Numbered from the stretch's first letter, positions 1-7,895 are shown. The stretch: DNA of 64,000 bases from Lysinibacillus_B sp036662795 (GCF_036662795.1 NZ_JBAFWZ010000013.1:32313-96312), one strand, 5' to 3'. Notes: generated by a model from the sequence alone, not told the origin. Numbers and translations are program-made.

Positions 1-495
1 CGGACCAATTAAGCGTAAATCTGCATCGGGGTCTACCTTCACTAGATTATTTTGATGAACAATTGTATGTGTAGCAAAAGAGCTCTGCGTAAAGAAATTG
101 GATACTGGTGTTCCATCTTCTTTTGTAAAAACAGAACTACCATCCGGACGCATACCGCTCATGTTTAGCATTGGCCAGTCCTTACATGAGGAAGGATGAC
201 CTGTCCGACAGCTTGGACATGTACCACAGTAATTGTAGGAAAGTACAACCTGATCCCCTACTGCAAAGTTTTTTACGTTACTACCGACCTTTTCAATAAT
301 CCCAGCACCTTCATGGCCAAGTACAGCCGGTAAAGGAAATTCAGCGTCTCCAACACGCAACGCTTCATCAGAGTGGCAAATACCTGATGCAACGATTTTT
401 ACTAGCACCTCATCCTGTTGCACTTCACTTAATTGCAATGCTTCCATTTCGTATGGACCATTAACCTTATTAACAACTGCAGCTATTACCTTCAT
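1..495 (-). CDS. Zinc-dependent alcohol dehydrogenase, N-terminal part (cut by window edge)
   Basis: The first 165 codons of a medium-chain NAD(P)-dependent alcohol dehydrogenase are visible; the C-terminal Rossmann half lies outside the window. The catalytic zinc region reads ICHSDEALR near residue 40 and is followed by the GHEGAG motif. The structural-zinc lobe CGTCPSCRTGHPSSC has the Cys-x2-Cys-x2-Cys-x7-Cys spacing of the family. Lobe length and sequence resemble the aryl/benzyl-alcohol or glutathione-independent formaldehyde dehydrogenase branch more than the threonine dehydrogenase branch, but the substrate cannot be told from this half. The ATG follows an AAAGGGG ribosome site. It is read away from the ferredoxin gene, and the 600-bp spacer carries a GC-rich repeat. 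Confidence 0.85.
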   Translation of the reverse strand, partial: MKVIAAVVNKVNGPYEMEALQLSEVQQDEVLVKIVASGICHSDEALRVGDAEFPLPAVLGHEGAGIIEKVGSNVKNFAVGDQVVLSYNYCGTCPSCRTGHPSSCKDWPMLNMSGMRPDGSSVFTKEDGTPVSNFFTQSSFATHTIVHQNNLVKVDPDADLRLIGP

Positions 496-680
496 AGCAA
501 TCCCCTTTGTCAAATGAATTAGCCATATATAAAGGAATTAACCTCTAATTTTGCTGGCTTTATACAACAATATGTTCGAACTCTAATTTTATTCTCTACT
601 AAATCAACGTCATAATTCATAAAACAGTTAATATATACGAACATTCAATGTACAATAACAATAATCGTTCGATTTAATCT

Positions 681-790
681 ACAGACGGACGTCTTCCGCG
701 GGCGAAGCGCTGAGCCTCCTCGTCGCTTTGTTCCTGCGGGGTCTCATCACTTCACTTTCCCGCAGGAGTCGCCGTCTTCCGCTTCAATCT
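681..790. repeat. GC-rich interspersed stem-loop repeat, copy 1
   Basis: A strikingly GC-rich block inside AT-rich DNA. TCCTGCGGG at 732-740 pairs perfectly with CCCGCAGGA at 759-767, and GTCTTCCGC occurs as a direct repeat at 691-699 and 774-782. A second, related copy lies at 25594-25720 with the same order of blocks (CTTCCGCGGGC-like, CTCCTCGTC, TTCCTGCGGGG, GGAGTCGCCG). It does not code. I believe such elements are dispersed in many Bacillaceae genomes, but copy number cannot be judged here. Confidence 0.7.
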
Positions 791-870
791 AAAATAATGT
801 TCGCCTTTTTATGCAAAAAACTATTTATGAAATTGACCAACTAAATAATCATCCTTATATTTTTTGAGTC

Positions 871-899
871 TTGACGTAATACGTCGTATGTTCTATTAT
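871..899 (+). promoter_or_regulatory. Predicted sigma-A promoter of fer
   Basis: TTGACG at 871-876 and TATTAT at 894-899 are separated by 17 bases. The spacer contains the perfect inverted repeat ATACG-T-CGTAT (878-888), placed where an operator would block or help RNA polymerase. It drives toward fer with a long leader. Prediction from sequence only. Confidence 0.5.
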
Positions 900-1091
900 C
901 TTTTCAACAAAGAGTAAGTAGGTTATGATGTATTTCACCAACATGCCGGAAAAGAAAAATCTTAATCTTTCAGGAGCTCAATATCTCGTACATTTGTATG
1001 AATTTAAAACATTGAAGGTTGAAAAGAATAGTAAACCGATTTAGAATAAGGAAGTATCGAATGGAAGAGAGACCATAAAGGAGAGAAAAGA

Positions 1092-1340
1092 ATGCCAAAA
1101 TATACAATCGTAGATAAAGATACTTGTATCGCGTGTGGCGCATGTGGCGCAGCTGCACCTGATATTTATGATTATGATGATGAAGGTATTGCCTTTGTTA
1201 TTTTAGATGATAATATGGGGACGACAGAAGTACCCGAGGATTTACTAGAGGATATGCAGGACGCTTTCGAGGGCTGCCCTACTGATTCCATTAAAGTAGC
1301 AGACGAAACATTTGATGGTGATTCATTAAAATTTGAATAA
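1092..1340 (+). CDS. fer: 4Fe-4S ferredoxin
   Basis: This 82-residue acidic protein is a small single-cluster ferredoxin that carries electrons in the cytoplasm. Cys12, Cys15 and Cys18 (motif CIACGAC) and Cys62 (EGCP) are the expected four ligands of one [4Fe-4S] cluster. There is no second Cys-x2-Cys-x2-Cys set, so it is the monocluster Bacillus Fer type of the same length. The ATG lies seven bases after AAAGGAGAG. It is a single-gene unit: a promoter is predicted about 190 bases upstream and a strong stem-loop follows the stop codon. The natural partner is not shown by the context. Confidence 0.95.
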   Translation: MPKYTIVDKDTCIACGACGAAAPDIYDYDDEGIAFVILDDNMGTTEVPEDLLEDMQDAFEGCPTDSIKVADETFDGDSLKFE

Positions 1341-1358
1341 TACTGTACTGTAATTTTG

Positions 1359-1410
1359 AACTGCACCCCAATTATTAATGAACATTTAATAATTGGAGTT
1401 GCAGTTTTTT
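1359..1410. terminator. Terminator after fer, shared with the convergent gene
   Basis: AACTGCACCCCAATTATTAA is mirrored, with one mismatch, by TTAATAATTGGAGTTGCAGTT and followed by a T run. It sits between two convergent genes and could act in both directions. Confidence 0.85.
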
Positions 1411-2074
1411 ATTTCGCTTCTCTCCATTTCTTTAATACATAACTAAGAATGAGTAATACAGCGCCTACAATCACCTGAGTATACTTACTAATTGTCACTG
1501 CAGTACCAAATGGTTCAATCCAAATACTTAATAGCATGACAATAAATATAAATATTCCACTTGCTGTTCCCCAAAACCATAAAATCTTCTTATTAATTGA
1601 TTTTCCATTGAAAGCTTGAGATTTTAATAGCTTCATTAATAGTACAATTATTATTAAAAACCCTATAATAAGCCACCCTACCAATAAACTAATTGAACCA
1701 ATATAAATTGTATTCGGTTTATTACTAAACATTAAAGGTATCCCGGTAATTACCGTATAAATACCTAAAAACTGTAGAATAGTTTCTAATACAAAAATAA
1801 TTATTTTAGATGGTCTTTCATTCGGTAATGTTGCGATAATATCATCAGCAAGCTCCTTTGGCTTCTTTCCAAAAACCTCTTCTGCTCTCTTTCCATCTTG
1901 TTGTGCTGCTATTAAATGCTCTAATAGCTCCAACAACAATTCCTCCGTCGCTCTGTCATCCTTCATGAAGGAACTACGTATATAGACTAATAAATTTTCA
2001 TAATAGATAAAATTTTCGTCATTTAATAATTTCCTACGTTCATTATTTTCCTGTAAAAGCGTCTTTATTTTCAC
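1409..2074 (-). CDS. DUF1129-like membrane protein, PadR-linked
   Basis: A 221-residue protein with a soluble N-terminal part (about 1-90, predicted helical, including ELLEHLIAAQQDGKRAEEVFG) and four hydrophobic segments at roughly 90-112, 123-148, 165-190 and 198-214. This layout resembles DUF1129-type membrane proteins that are often paired with PadR repressors in Firmicutes; the family assignment is tentative. The start is four bases after the stop of the upstream PadR gene, so the two form one operon. In many such pairs the regulator represses both genes and the membrane protein has an unknown role, sometimes next to ABC exporters; no exporter is present here. No function is claimed. Confidence 0.7.
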   Translation of the reverse strand: MKIKTLLQENNERRKLLNDENFIYYENLLVYIRSSFMKDDRATEELLLELLEHLIAAQQDGKRAEEVFGKKPKELADDIIATLPNERPSKIIIFVLETILQFLGIYTVITGIPLMFSNKPNTIYIGSISLLVGWLIIGFLIIIVLLMKLLKSQAFNGKSINKKILWFWGTASGIFIFIVMLLSIWIEPFGTAVTISKYTQVIVGAVLLILSYVLKKWREAK

Positions 2075-2077
2075 TAT

Positions 2078-2401
2078 TCAATCACCTCTTAATAATGTTG
2101 TAATCGGTTTTGCAATAGTTTCCCATTCAAGCCTAATTTCATTTAACATTTCTTTGCCCTGTGATGTTAATGAATAATATTTCCGATTAGGTCCTGATTC
2201 AGATGGGCGCATTTCCCCTTCAATATATTGATTTTTTTGTAATCGTAGAAGAACAGGGTAAATAGTTCCCTCACTAACATCTTTTAGACCTGCCTTTTGT
2301 AATTTTTCAGACAATTCATAGCCATAAACCGTCTCGTTCTCAATAACGGCTAGCACACAACCATCCAATATCCCCTTTAGCAACTGACTTCGAATTGACA
2401 T
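2078..2401 (-). CDS. PadR family transcriptional regulator
   Basis: A 107-residue winged-helix repressor of the short PadR class. The core reads QLLKGILDGCVLAVI, then YGYELSEKL and the recognition stretch SEGTIYPVLLRLQ, with the wing before KYYSLTSQGKEML. The start was set at the internal ATG 2401 because GGGAG lies seven bases upstream; a longer frame from 2419 has no ribosome site. It lies first in an operon with the membrane protein gene. Three copies of a TTGCAWAACAA element upstream are likely its own operators, so it is probably autoregulated. Ligand unknown. Confidence 0.88.
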   Translation of the reverse strand: MSIRSQLLKGILDGCVLAVIENETVYGYELSEKLQKAGLKDVSEGTIYPVLLRLQKNQYIEGEMRPSESGPNRKYYSLTSQGKEMLNEIRLEWETIAKPITTLLRGD

Positions 2402-2413
2402 CCCTTCACTCCC

Positions 2414-2495
2414 TTGCATAACAAGATAGTTAGCAAAAATCTACTACCTTGCAAAACAAAGTAGCTAGGTTCAGTATATTGCATAACAAAATAGC
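2414..2495. promoter_or_regulatory. Three PadR-type operator repeats
   Basis: TTGCATAACAAGATA (2414), TTGCAAAACAAAGTA (2449) and TTGCATAACAAAATA (2479) lie in direct orientation. The middle one sits in a near-perfect palindrome CTACCTTG-n5-CAAAGTAG at 2444-2464. Location directly upstream of padR suggests autorepression. Confidence 0.55.
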
Positions 2496-2542
2496 TGTCA
2501 ACTTTTTATTGCGTGCTGATAACAGAAGTGTTATAGTTAATT

Positions 2543-2559
2543 TTAGTAGTTGGTACTAA
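2543..2559. promoter_or_regulatory. FapR box upstream of fabI
   Basis: TTAGTAGTTGGTACTAA is a 17-bp palindrome with TTAGTA and TACTAA arms, matching the FapR operator that malonyl-CoA relieves in Bacillus fatty-acid genes. It also argues against translation beginning at the TTG inside it (2550). Confidence 0.7.
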
Positions 2560-2594
2560 TAACAGATAACATTTCAGTAAAGAGGTGTCTAATA

Positions 2595-3371
2595 ATGGAT
2601 ATTTTAGGGTTAAAAGATAAGAATATTGTTGTGATGGGGGTTGCGAACGAACGAAGCATCGCCTGGGGGATTGCAAAAAGATTAATGGAAGTTGGCGCAA
2701 ATGTTATTTTCACGTATCGTAAAGAGCGCTCAAAAGGAAAAATCGAAAAAGTATTAGCAGACTATAGTGAGTATAAAACAGCTGTCGTAGAATGTGATGT
2801 AAATAGTGATGATTCGATTGCAAAAGCATTCGAGGAAATCGGTTCTTCTTTCGGTACAATCGACGGGATCGTCCATTCTGTTGCCTTTGCAAATGGGGAC
2901 GACTTAAAAAACCGCTTTGTCGAAACTTCACGTGATGGCTATGCATTTGCACAGGATACAAGTGCATACTCTCTAATTGCCGTTGCAAACGCTGCAAAGC
3001 CTTATTTAACAGAAGGTGCTTCGATTGTAACGATGAGTTATTTAGGTGCTGAGCGAGTACTAGATGGCTATAATGTGATGGGCGTTGCTAAAGCAGCATT
3101 AGAGGCTTCGATGCGATATTTAGCTGCTGACTTAGGTAAAGAAGGCATTCGTGTCAATGCGATTTCTGCTGGTGCCATTCGTACATTAGCAGCAAAAGGC
3201 GTACCAAGCTTTAACCAAATCCTACACAAAATCGAAGAAACGTCACCGTTAAAACGTAATACAAATCAAGAGGAAGTAGCTGATATGACGATCGTTATGC
3301 TAAGCGCCCTTTCTCGCGGTGTAACGGGTGAAACGATTTACGTAGATTCAGGCTACAATATTATGGGTTAA
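2595..3371 (+). CDS. fabI: Enoyl-[acyl-carrier-protein] reductase (NADH)
   Basis: FabI catalyses the last reduction of the fatty-acid elongation cycle, trans-2-enoyl-ACP to acyl-ACP. The 258-residue protein shows the SDR nucleotide site (GVANERSIAWGIAK near 15-28), and the catalytic pair Tyr159 and Lys166 in YNVMGVAK, preceded by Tyr149 in MSYLGAER. The end GETIYVDSGYNIMG is typical. ATG 2595 is chosen because AGAGGTG lies just upstream and the FapR box overlaps the longer frame. It stands alone between the FapR box and a terminator at 3396. Tyr/Lys spacing of six residues separates it from FabL and FabV. Confidence 0.95.
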   Translation: MDILGLKDKNIVVMGVANERSIAWGIAKRLMEVGANVIFTYRKERSKGKIEKVLADYSEYKTAVVECDVNSDDSIAKAFEEIGSSFGTIDGIVHSVAFANGDDLKNRFVETSRDGYAFAQDTSAYSLIAVANAAKPYLTEGASIVTMSYLGAERVLDGYNVMGVAKAALEASMRYLAADLGKEGIRVNAISAGAIRTLAAKGVPSFNQILHKIEETSPLKRNTNQEEVADMTIVMLSALSRGVTGETIYVDSGYNIMG

Positions 3372-3395
3372 TAAAAGCTATCATTTTATCTATAG

Positions 3396-3425
3396 CAGAA
3401 TCACAAAATTGTGATTCTGTTTTCT
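3396..3425 (+). terminator. fabI terminator
   Basis: CAGAATCACA-AAAT-TGTGATTCTG forms a perfect 10-bp stem with a four-base loop, followed by TTTTC. Confidence 0.85.
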
Positions 3426-3631
3426 TATGTATTGCATGAAAATTCACGATCAAAAAAAGTGTATAGTTATAATGAAACTCCTAAATATAAATGTTATGGA
3501 TAGATTTCAGGTCAATAACACCTATTACCTAAGAAAATTGTAATTTTATTCATATTTTTCGATTTATTCGACCCGCTCTATTGTTTTTAATTGTATAATA
3601 AATGTAATACATAACGGAGGGGATTTTAACT

Positions 3632-4474
3632 ATGACAACGATGGATCATACAGCAGTTGATGAGACTCTACAGTTTATAATTGATTTTGCTCCAACCTTA
3701 AAAAAACTATTTGCAGCGGATGTTTCAGTTTCAATATCCGATTTGGAAAAAGTGATCATTGTTATCGGATCTAAAGAGCTTGGCATAGAGGATATGGCCG
3801 ATTTTCCGCTTAATCCTAACGATCCAATGGCACAGGCTATTAAATACAATAGAATACAAGTGACAGATATCCCTAAAGAAGCATATGGGATGGCATTAAA
3901 AATTGTCATGGTACCAATTACAAACCGTAGCGGAAAGTTAGTTGGTTGTATTGGTATAAGCACTAGCGTCAATAATCGTGCAAATCTTATTGAAATCGCT
4001 GAAAAATTTGCGGCTTCATCTGAGGAAATTGGGGCAGCTTCCGAACAATTAGCTTCCTCAGCGACAATACTATCCGATACGATGAACGAGGTTGCCGTTG
4101 CACAAGATAATTTATCCAGCCAAGTAGAAAATACGACAAAAATTTTAGACATGATTAATAATGTGGCCAAAAACACACGTATTTTAGGATTTAATGCAGG
4201 TATTGAAGCTGCTCGTTCTGGAGAACACGGACGAGGGTTTAGTGTCGTTGCAAAGGAAATTACGAAGCTTGCAGATCAAAGCGCCGAATCAGTAAACGAA
4301 ATTCGACAACTACTTCAATCAATGAAGGAAAAAGTGGCACTTGTATCAAAAAACGTGAACGAAACGATCAGCCTTTCAGAAAATCAAACAACCGCTATTA
4401 TTGATATTTCAACCTCAATCGGGCAGTTAACAGAAGTTGCCGAAAAAATCGATGAGCTCGCACAAAATTTATAA
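3632..4474 (+). CDS. Soluble methyl-accepting chemotaxis-like signal protein
   Basis: A 280-residue cytoplasmic receptor with no membrane segment. Residues 1-125 form a sensory domain of the kind found in short B. subtilis receptors such as YfmS. Residues 130-280 are a coiled-coil MCP signalling domain with the conserved tip GIEAARSGEHGRGFSVVAKE near 190-210. The tip is where CheA and CheW bind in known receptors. GGAGGGG precedes the ATG by ten bases. It is monocistronic, with a convergent terminator shared with glnA. No chemotaxis genes lie nearby. The ligand is unknown; the domain may sense a small internal metabolite. Confidence 0.85.
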   Translation: MTTMDHTAVDETLQFIIDFAPTLKKLFAADVSVSISDLEKVIIVIGSKELGIEDMADFPLNPNDPMAQAIKYNRIQVTDIPKEAYGMALKIVMVPITNRSGKLVGCIGISTSVNNRANLIEIAEKFAASSEEIGAASEQLASSATILSDTMNEVAVAQDNLSSQVENTTKILDMINNVAKNTRILGFNAGIEAARSGEHGRGFSVVAKEITKLADQSAESVNEIRQLLQSMKEKVALVSKNVNETISLSENQTTAIIDISTSIGQLTEVAEKIDELAQNL

Positions 4475-4512
4475 AGGAATAGCACCGATATCACTTCGGT
4501 GCCATTCCTTTT
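4473..4512. terminator. Bidirectional terminator between receptor gene and glnA
   Basis: AAAGGAATAGCACCGA and TTCGGTGCCATTCCTTT pair, with A and T runs on the two sides, so it can end both convergent transcripts. Confidence 0.85.
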
Positions 4513-4514
4513 AA

Positions 4515-5873
4515 TTAATACATTTTCATATACTGCTCACGTTCCCAAGGATGAACCGTCGTCCGGAACATATCAAACTCCAATTCTTTCGCCTCTTTGA
4601 AATTTTCATAAATATGTTCACCTAATGCAGCTTGGATCACTTCATCCTTTGCTAAAGCCGCGAGCGCCGCATCAAGTGAAGCTGGTAGATTGTCAATACC
4701 ATGCTTAGCACGTTCCTCAGCATTCATACGGTAAATATTACGATCCACTTGCGCCGGTGGAGTTAAATTATTTTTTACACCATCAAGACCCGCTGCTAAA
4801 ATAACCGCCATCGCTAAATAAGGATTCGCTGATGGATCGACCGAACGTAATTCAATACGCGTTGATAAACCACGAGACTCCGGAATACGCACTAGCGGAG
4901 AACGGTTTTTCGGTGACCACGCTACGTAACAAGGGGCCTCATAGCCTGGTACTAAACGTTTGTATGAGTTCACTGTTGGATTTGTGATCGCTGTAAACCC
5001 TTGAACGTGCTTTAGTACCCCAGCTAAGAATGAACGAGCTGTAGCTGATAATTGTAAATCAGCCCCTTCATCCCAGAAGGAATTTTTACCTTCTTGGAAT
5101 AAGGATAGGTTAAAATGCATACCAGAACCATTAACTCCAAATAACGGCTTTGGCATAAATGTCGCATGTAAACCGTGCTTACGAGCGATCGTTTTTACGA
5201 CAAGTTTAAACGTTTGAATGTTATCACATGCTTCTACTGCATTTGCATATTTAAAATCAATTTCATGCTGACCTGGTGCAACCTCGTGGTGAGAAGCCTC
5301 AACTTCAAAGCCCATCTCCTCTAATTCGAGTACTATATCGCGACGACAGTTTTCTCCAAGATCCGTTGGTGCTAAATCAAAATAGCCACCATCATCATTC
5401 AATTCTAATGTAGGCTGACCCTTTTCATCTAATTTAAATAGGAAAAATTCCGGCTCTGGTCCTAAGTTGAAATCTGTAAACCCTAACTCCTCCATTGTTT
5501 TTAACATTCGCTTTAAATTCGAGCGAGGATCTCCTTCAAACGGTGAGCCATCAGGTCTAGCTATATCACAAATTAATCGAGCTACCTTCCCCTTTTCCGC
5601 AGTCCACGGGAAAATCATAAATGTATCAAGATCTGGACGTAGGTACATATCAGATTCTTCAATACGAACAAACCCTTCAATAGATGAGCCATCGAACATC
5701 ATTTTATTATCTAACGCTTTATCAAGTTGACTTACCGGTATTTCTACGTTTTTTATCGTACCTAAAATATCCGTAAACTGTAAGCGAATAAACTTTACAT
5801 TTTTATCCTTTACAATGGCTTTAATATCCTCTTTCTTGTATTTGCTTGTTGAACCAACAACTGAATTTACCAT
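4515..5873 (-). CDS. glnA: Glutamine synthetase, type I
   Basis: Makes glutamine from glutamate, ammonia and ATP; forms a dodecamer. At 452 residues it is the short GSI-alpha form without the adenylylation site. Signature stretches are present: FDGSSIEGF near 59, GPEPEFFLF near 142, the metal/ATP region VNGSGMHFNLSLF near 262, and SYKRLVPGYEAP near 318. The Gram-positive feedback Arg is seen in EGFVRIEESDM. It follows glnR by about 20 bases and both are under GlnR control. In Bacillus the feedback-inhibited enzyme also signals nitrogen state to GlnR and TnrA; that role is inferred from the family. The N terminus is a few residues longer than in B. subtilis. Confidence 0.97.
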   Translation of the reverse strand: MVNSVVGSTSKYKKEDIKAIVKDKNVKFIRLQFTDILGTIKNVEIPVSQLDKALDNKMMFDGSSIEGFVRIEESDMYLRPDLDTFMIFPWTAEKGKVARLICDIARPDGSPFEGDPRSNLKRMLKTMEELGFTDFNLGPEPEFFLFKLDEKGQPTLELNDDGGYFDLAPTDLGENCRRDIVLELEEMGFEVEASHHEVAPGQHEIDFKYANAVEACDNIQTFKLVVKTIARKHGLHATFMPKPLFGVNGSGMHFNLSLFQEGKNSFWDEGADLQLSATARSFLAGVLKHVQGFTAITNPTVNSYKRLVPGYEAPCYVAWSPKNRSPLVRIPESRGLSTRIELRSVDPSANPYLAMAVILAAGLDGVKNNLTPPAQVDRNIYRMNAEERAKHGIDNLPASLDAALAALAKDEVIQAALGEHIYENFKEAKELEFDMFRTTVHPWEREQYMKMY

Positions 5874-5893
5874 ACCTATTCACTCTCCTATTT

Positions 5894-6289
5894 TTATTCA
5901 CTTTTAACTTGGAAGAAACGCGATAAATCACCTTGACGTAGCGAAGTTTTTTGCATGCTTTGAGCTTGCTGCATTTCCTCTCTCAAAATGGCGCGAAGTT
6001 CAGCGTCTGAAATAGCAATTGCGTCATAACTTCTAACATCATTTCTCTTCCGCATATCAAACACTTTTTTTATACCTGCCATATTAATCCCTTGGTCAAG
6101 GAGCTCTCGAATTTCTAATAAGGCATCCACATCATCTAGTGAAAACATTCTTCGGTTGCCCTCTGACCTAGCAGGCTCGATTAATTCATGCTCTTCATAA
6201 TACCTAATTTGTCTTGCAGTTAGCTCGGTTAGTCCCATCACCATACTAATAGGGAGTAACGGCATCGCTCTTCGAAACTCTCGACTCAT
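5894..6289 (-). CDS. glnR: MerR family nitrogen regulator GlnR
   Basis: A 131-residue repressor of glnRA under nitrogen excess. The MerR winged-helix DNA-binding domain reads LTARQIRYYEEHELIEPARS with EGNRRMFS in the wing. The C-terminal tail RQGDLSRFFQ is the GlnR hallmark that senses feedback-inhibited glutamine synthetase. ATG 6289 is preferred over 6295 because AAGGAGG is then eight bases upstream instead of two. It is first in a two-gene operon with glnA. Two boxes fitting the GlnR/TnrA consensus lie 40-80 bases upstream. Confidence 0.95.
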   Translation of the reverse strand: MSREFRRAMPLLPISMVMGLTELTARQIRYYEEHELIEPARSEGNRRMFSLDDVDALLEIRELLDQGINMAGIKKVFDMRKRNDVRSYDAIAISDAELRAILREEMQQAQSMQKTSLRQGDLSRFFQVKSE

Positions 6290-6326
6290 TGGCATCTCCT
6301 CCTTTCCCTACAACCACTTTACAATA

Positions 6327-6343
6327 TGTTATGTTTATTATCA
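6327..6343. promoter_or_regulatory. GlnR/TnrA box, proximal
   Basis: TGTTATGTTTATTATCA fits TGTNA-N7-TNACA with one change in the right half. It lies about 40 bases upstream of glnR. Confidence 0.6.
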
Positions 6344-6349
6344 ATATTA

Positions 6350-6366
6350 TGTAAGGAATTATAACA
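6350..6366. promoter_or_regulatory. GlnR/TnrA box, distal
   Basis: TGTAAGGAATTATAACA is an exact match to TGTNA-N7-TNACA. It is centred 23 bases from the proximal box; the glnRA promoter of B. subtilis also has two sites. Confidence 0.75.
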
Positions 6367-6401
6367 TATCCTTTTTGGATGATTTTTATCGAAAAAAAAG
6401 A

Positions 6402-6520
6402 TAGGACAAGCGAAAGCACGTCGGAATACCCGAAGCGAAAGCAGCTTTTTCGCTTTCGACCGAGGGGATGAAGTGGCCTCGAGGGGCTGGGCGTCCGAGC
6501 TAAACACTGCTCAAGCCCCA
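6402..6520. repeat. GC-rich structured intergenic element
   Basis: Two stems stand out: CGAAGCGAAA (6431-6440) pairs with TTTCGCTTTCG (6448-6458) with one bulge, and GGGGCT (6483-6488) pairs with AGCCCC (6514-6519), enclosing GAGC/GCTC. There is no reading frame of note. Its base composition differs sharply from the flanks and it looks like a dispersed element, but no second copy is present in this window. Confidence 0.45.
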
Positions 6521-6537
6521 AAATTTACAATTATATT

Positions 6538-6570
6538 TAAAAAAGGACCTAAGCTAGTAACTTAGGCCCT
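6538..6570 (-). terminator. Terminator after the kynB-like gene
   Basis: GGGCCTAAG and CTTAGGTCC form a stem on the minus strand, followed by six T. Confidence 0.8.
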
Positions 6571-6581
6571 TGAATCTATTA

Positions 6582-7199
6582 CTATTTCCTTTTAAGTACC
6601 GCTCGAATAGGCGACCCATCCCCACCTTCCACCCGCAATGGAAGTCCGATGAAATCATACAAACCGGACGATACATCCTGTAACAATAAATTTTCAATAA
6701 TAATTAAATTATACTTTGCACAGGCGTTATGCATTGTGAGTGATACATTTTCTACTGCATCAACCGAGGGTGTATCTACGCCGATCAACTTTACACCTTT
6801 ATCACACAAAAACTCAGCAACACTCTCATCAAAAATCGGATAGCTCACCGGAAACTTATCAACCTCTACCTCATCCCTCAACTTAACTAGCACACGACTG
6901 ACCCCCGTCAAATCTACATCAGCAAAATGAGATGCATAGATTACTTCATGACCACGTAAATCAACAACAAGCGCCTCCCCAATAAATAACTCGGGCGACA
7001 ACCGATCAATCGTTACGCCATCCTCCTTATAGTGAAACGGTGCATCAACATGCGTTCCAATATGCATGCTTGCAGTCATTTCACCGACATTGGCACCATC
7101 CGCCTCTAAAGTCGCAACTAATCGATAAGAAAATGGAGCATCTCCTGGCCAAACAGCTGTTGTACTTCGAAGCGGTTGTGATATATCAATCCAAGTCAT
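6582..7199 (-). CDS. kynB: Arylformamidase (kynurenine formamidase), cyclase family
   Basis: Hydrolyses N-formylkynurenine to kynurenine and formate in tryptophan breakdown if it is a true KynB. The 205-residue protein has the metal-binding cyclase-family signature HIGTHVDAPFHY near residues 46-57 and starts with the typical WIDISQPLRSTTAVWPGDAPF; later conserved parts are LIGVDTPSVD and IIIENLLL. Length and N terminus match bacterial KynB closely. No kynA or kynU is next to it, so the gene is an orphan and may work on another amide. A stem-loop terminator follows. The start ATG is preceded by GGGGGAAAC. Confidence 0.85.
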   Translation of the reverse strand: MTWIDISQPLRSTTAVWPGDAPFSYRLVATLEADGANVGEMTASMHIGTHVDAPFHYKEDGVTIDRLSPELFIGEALVVDLRGHEVIYASHFADVDLTGVSRVLVKLRDEVEVDKFPVSYPIFDESVAEFLCDKGVKLIGVDTPSVDAVENVSLTMHNACAKYNLIIIENLLLQDVSSGLYDFIGLPLRVEGGDGSPIRAVLKRK

Positions 7200-7213
7200 T
7201 TTGTTTCCCCCTA

Positions 7214-7246
7214 AATAAAAAGCGTAGCCACCGAGGTGACCACGCG
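7214..7246 (-). terminator. ribU terminator
   Basis: GCGTGGTCACC and GGTGGCTACGC pair around a two-base loop on the minus strand and are followed by five T. Confidence 0.85.
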
Positions 7247-7251
7247 TATTT

Positions 7252-7830
7252 TCATGATAAAAATTGTAAACGTTGATTATGAATCCATTTACTCATCGTG
7301 CGGAATAATACGGTAACGATGACAATTAACATAACACCTTTTATTAGGTTAAATGGTAAAATCGCCATTACAGCCGTTCCAAGCATATCTTCTACATAAA
7401 AGTTCATGAAATAACCGTACATCGGTAAGAATGCCACGAAATTTAAAAACGCCATCCCTACTGACATCACAACTGTCGCAGCAACTAATCCAACTATTAA
7501 TCCTGTAATAGATGTGAACTTTTTATAAATAAAGTATACAGGGAAAATGAATAAAATACCTGTTGCAAAGTTGGCGATATGACCTACTGGCATACCTGTT
7601 GGTGAACCAGAAAAAACCCAGTCTAAAATGTTTTTAATTAGTTCGACCGTAATCCCTGCTAATGGTCCCATTGTTAATGTTGCAATTAAAGCCGGCACAT
7701 CACTAAAGTCAATTTGTAAAAAACTAGGGAACCCTGGTAGCGGGAAATTAAATAGCATTAATACGAAAGAAATACTACTTAACATCGCAATTGTTACAAA
7801 AGCTCGTAACCTTTTGTTTTGCTTTGACAT
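7252..7830 (-). CDS. ribU: Riboflavin ECF transporter substrate-binding subunit
   Basis: A 192-residue integral membrane S component that binds riboflavin and works with a shared energizing module (EcfA, EcfA', EcfT) coded elsewhere. Five to six hydrophobic helices are visible; conserved RibU stretches include FPSFLQIDFSDVPAL near 36-50 and GMPVGHIANFATG near 80. ATG 7830 is used because GAGGAG lies nine bases upstream; the 18 extra codons of the longer frame are not RibU-like. The gene is alone and lies under an FMN riboswitch with a terminator in front of it, so uptake falls when FMN is plentiful. Confidence 0.93.
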   Translation of the reverse strand: MSKQNKRLRAFVTIAMLSSISFVLMLFNFPLPGFPSFLQIDFSDVPALIATLTMGPLAGITVELIKNILDWVFSGSPTGMPVGHIANFATGILFIFPVYFIYKKFTSITGLIVGLVAATVVMSVGMAFLNFVAFLPMYGYFMNFYVEDMLGTAVMAILPFNLIKGVMLIVIVTVLFRTMSKWIHNQRLQFLS

Positions 7831-7895
7831 AAAACATCTCTCCTCATTGCTGATCTCATCTCGCAAGAAGAAAGGACAAATCAATCACCATTCAC

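Larger units (their letters stand above)
498..1091. other. Intergenic region with repeat and fer promoter
   Basis: This stretch of about 590 bases has no convincing gene. It holds the GC-rich interspersed repeat at 681-790, a sigma-A-type promoter at 871-899 and a leader of roughly 185 nt before the ferredoxin start codon. Confidence 0.6.

Noticed and set aside
970..1158. 62-codon minus-strand frame over the fer promoter and start
   Set aside because: Overlaps the ferredoxin gene and its promoter, has no ribosome site and looks like random hydrophobic translation.
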